Shown: positions 62,277 to 64,000 of the stretch, piece after piece
Layout of the letters: each line of letters begins with the position of its first letter
How positions within the stretch are numbered: position 1 is the first letter of the stretch
Assembly (NCBI RefSeq): GCF_017498485.1
Contig: NZ_CP071795.1
Coordinates: forward strand, 558,001 to 622,000
Direction: 5' to 3'
DNA length: 64,000 nucleotides
From: Polaribacter batillariae
Lineage (GTDB): Bacteria > Bacteroidota > Bacteroidia > Flavobacteriales > Flavobacteriaceae
The notes under the pieces: model-generated
What the model was told of the DNA's origin: nothing
What the model saw: the letters and a program-made list of their open reading frames with translations, nothing else
Databases searched by the model: none
Position numbers and translations under genes: made by a program

Positions 62277-62876
62277 CTAAAACGGTCTAGTTTCAGCAAA
62301 TGCAGCAATTTCGTTTTCGATGTTTTTTAAATAATCTATATCATCGAAACCATTTAACATATTGTCTTTTTTGTATTCGTTAATCTCAAAAGATTCGCTT
62401 TCGCCAGTGGCAAGTAATGTTACTTTTTGGTTTGGTAAATCTACTTTGATTTCCGTTTTTGGATTTGCCATAATTGCATCAAACAGTTTGTCTGCAAATT
62501 CTGGAGAAACTTGTACAGGTAAAACTCCTACATTTAAACAATTTCCTTTAAAAATATCTGCAAATTCAGAAGAAATTACACAACGTAAACCAAAATCGTA
62601 CACAGACCAAGCCGCGTGCTCTCTAGAAGAACCAGAACCAAAATTTCTACCTCCTACTAAGATTTTAGAACCTGCGTAAATTTCTTTGTTTAAAGGAAAA
62701 TCTGCTTTTGGTGTTCCATCTTGATTGTATCTCCAATCACGAAAAAAGTTTTTATCGAAATCTTTACGCTCTGTTGCTTTTAAAAAACGAGCAGGTATGA
62801 TTTGATCGGTATCTACATTTTCGATTGGTAATGGATATGCTGTACTTGTTAATACTTTAAATTTATCGTAAGCCAT
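62277..62876 (-). CDS. leuD: 3-isopropylmalate dehydratase small subunit
   Basis: A 199-residue LeuD. LPIENVDTDQIIPARFLKATER, GRNFGSGSSREHAAWSVYDF and ISSEFADIFKGNCLNVGVLPV are diagnostic of the swivelling small subunit. It joins LeuC to isomerise 2- to 3-isopropylmalate. The stop codon abuts the palindromic repeat array. It is 107 bases downstream of leuC. Confidence 0.96.
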   Translation of the reverse strand: MAYDKFKVLTSTAYPLPIENVDTDQIIPARFLKATERKDFDKNFFRDWRYNQDGTPKADFPLNKEIYAGSKILVGGRNFGSGSSREHAAWSVYDFGLRCVISSEFADIFKGNCLNVGVLPVQVSPEFADKLFDAIMANPKTEIKVDLPNQKVTLLATGESESFEINEYKKDNMLNGFDDIDYLKNIENEIAAFAETRPF

Positions 62877-62879
62877 ATT

Positions 62880-62983
62880 TTTTAGTATTCAGATGCCAGT
62901 ATCAGTTGGCAGTAATTGTTTAATTTTAATAAAATATTTTAATTCCATTCAGTTTTGTGACTGTAAACTGCCACTGAAAACTG
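62880..62983. repeat. Low-complexity CAGT/ACTG-rich spacer between leuC and leuD
   Basis: Short phrases such as CAGATGCCAGTATCAGTTGGCAG and CTGCCACTGAAAACTGC recur in both senses. It resembles the ACTGAAAACTGCGACTGAA part of the 203-bp repeat units, so the phrase is shared between two leu spacers. Confidence 0.4.
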
Positions 62984-64000
62984 CTAACTAACAAGTAGCG
63001 TTCTTGGATCTGTAACCACACCTTCCACTGCAGATGCTGCAGCCACAAGCGGACTTGCTAATAAGGTTCTAGAACCTGGTCCTTGACGTCCTTCGAAATT
63101 TCTGTTGGATGTAGAAACAGATAATTTTCCTGCAGGAATTTTATCATCATTCATCGCCAAACAAGCAGAACAACCTGGTTCTCTTAATTCGAAACCTGCA
63201 TCATCAATAATTTTATCTAATCCTTCTGCTTTTATTTGATCTACTACTTTGTGTGAACCAGGAACTAACCAAGCTGTAACGTTATCTGCCTTTTTTCTTC
63301 CTTCTACAATCGAACAAAAGGCTCTAAAATCTTCGATTCTACCATTTGTACAAGAACCTAAAAAGACGAAATCAATGGGTTTTCCAATCATAGCATCGCC
63401 TTCGCTAAAAGACATATATCCTAAAGATTTCTTGTAAGTTTCTGCGCCACCTTTAACATTTGCTACTATTGGAATCGATTTTGTTACTCCCATTCCCATT
63501 CCTGGATTGGTACCATAGGTAATCATTGGTTCTATATCTGAGGCTTCATAATTAAATTCTGCGTCAAACTCTGCATCTTCTTCTGTATATAAAGTTTCCC
63601 AATATTTCATGGCCTTATCCCAATCTGCTCCTTTTGGAGTTAAAGAACGTCCTTTGATATATTCGAATGTTTTTGCATCTGGCGCAATCATACCTCCTCT
63701 GGCACCCATTTCTATAGATAAATTACAAACGGTCATTCTTCCTTCCATAGTCATATCTTTAAACACGTCACCAGCATATTCTACAAAATAACCTGTAGCA
63801 CCAGAGGTTGTTTGTTTAGAAATAATGTACAAAGCAACATCTTTGGGGGTAACTCCCAAACCTAATTTACCATTTACGTTGATACGCATTTTTTTAGGTT
63901 TTGGTTGCATAATACACTGTGTAGATAGTACCATTTCTACTTCCGAAGTTCCAATACCAAAGGCAATAGCACCAAAGGCTCCATGAGTAGATGTGTGAGA
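62984..64000 (-). CDS. leuC: 3-isopropylmalate dehydratase large subunit, C-terminal part (runs off the window)
   Basis: 339 codons are open to the right edge; the first reads [20 protein letters not shown], so the true start is beyond 64000. The iron-sulfur cysteines are in [14 protein letters not shown] and [13 protein letters not shown], and [21 protein letters not shown] ends the domain. The in-frame ATG at 63934 is internal. It is the first leu gene here, transcribed toward leuD, leuA and leuB. Confidence 0.95.
   Translation of the reverse strand, partial: SHTSTHGAFGAIAFGIGTSEVEMVLSTQCIMQPKPKKMRINVNGKLGLGVTPKDVALYIISKQTTSGATGYFVEYAGDVFKDMTMEGRMTVCNLSIEMGARGGMIAPDAKTFEYIKGRSLTPKGADWDKAMKYWETLYTEEDAEFDAEFNYEASDIEPMITYGTNPGMGMGVTKSIPIVANVKGGAETYKKSLGYMSFSEGDAMIGKPIDFVFLGSCTNGRIEDFRAFCSIVEGRKKADNVTAWLVPGSHKVVDQIKAEGLDKIIDDAGFELREPGCSACLAMNDDKIPAGKLSVSTSNRNFEGRQGPGSRTLLASPLVAAASAVEGVVTDPRTLLVS

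Noticed and set aside
63934..63934. ATG at 63934 as the start of leuC
   Set aside because: The frame stays open with typical LeuC sequence to the window edge, so the ATG is internal.

Overview
The window looks like a chromosomal segment of a marine member of the Flavobacteriaceae, close to Polaribacter or Tenacibaculum. The evidence is an AT-rich sequence, promoters of the Bacteroidetes type (a TTG followed about 16-23 bases later by TAnnTTTG), the gliding-motility lipoprotein GldI, bacillithiol synthesis (BshB1), DUF4369, DUF2490 and head-GIN families, and several dispersed palindromic repeats common in this family. Genus is inferred, not proven.

Layout. 1-277 is the start of pheT (minus strand). 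420-2413 is an LtaS-like membrane phosphotransferase with an apparent one-base frameshift. 2535-6410 is an accessory island: a complete IS982 element with a 5-bp target duplication, the 3' remnant of an IS110 element, an HNH nuclease gene bounded by inverted repeats, a hairpin-cored palindrome, a complete IS110-type transposase gene with a structured upstream region that could be its bridge RNA, and a lipocalin-like lipoprotein. 6427-10447 is a minus-strand envelope-folding and housekeeping run: PAP2 phosphatase, three peptidyl-prolyl isomerases including GldI, and a DHH phosphoesterase; ndk diverges from it. 11035-11822 is a repeat array. 11823-17779 holds a large BNR/sortilin-type secreted protein, DUF2490, DUF819 transporter and DUF4369 lipoprotein, probably one operon.

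17975-26792 carries small envelope and stress genes, including a PadR - PspC - head-GIN cluster and a VanX-like dipeptidase. 26921-32184 holds pyruvate dehydrogenase E1-alpha and E2 and a second 2-oxoacid dehydrogenase E2. 32656-37907 holds peroxiredoxin (bcp), an endonuclease III without the usual iron-sulfur cysteines, an ECF sigma factor followed by a 46-residue small gene, and uvrA. 38597-43862 has two beta-propeller proteins, an orphan lipoprotein and a LytS/LytTR two-component pair. A tRNA-His lies at 44326-44400, followed by bshB1, an SLC13/TrkA-C transporter, a second DUF2490 gene, a trans-sulfuration enzyme, DUF2520, KdsC, DUF2147, an asymmetric ABC ATPase, pcm, a Gfo/Idh/MocA oxidoreductase, a 3-hydroxyacyl-CoA dehydrogenase, a PagL-like protein, and the divergent dps/oxyR pair. 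The window ends in a leucine operon read leuC-leuD-leuA-leuB on the minus strand.

The most unusual content is non-coding: the candidate IS110 guide RNA, the cassette-like boundaries in the island, two frameshifts at the same 15-mer, palindromic repeats that have entered two coding sequences, and two large repeat arrays inside the leu operon, one of which is a 2 x 2 (ABAB) amplification that has captured the end of leuA. I saw no CRISPR array, phage, conjugative region or clearly new multi-gene system.
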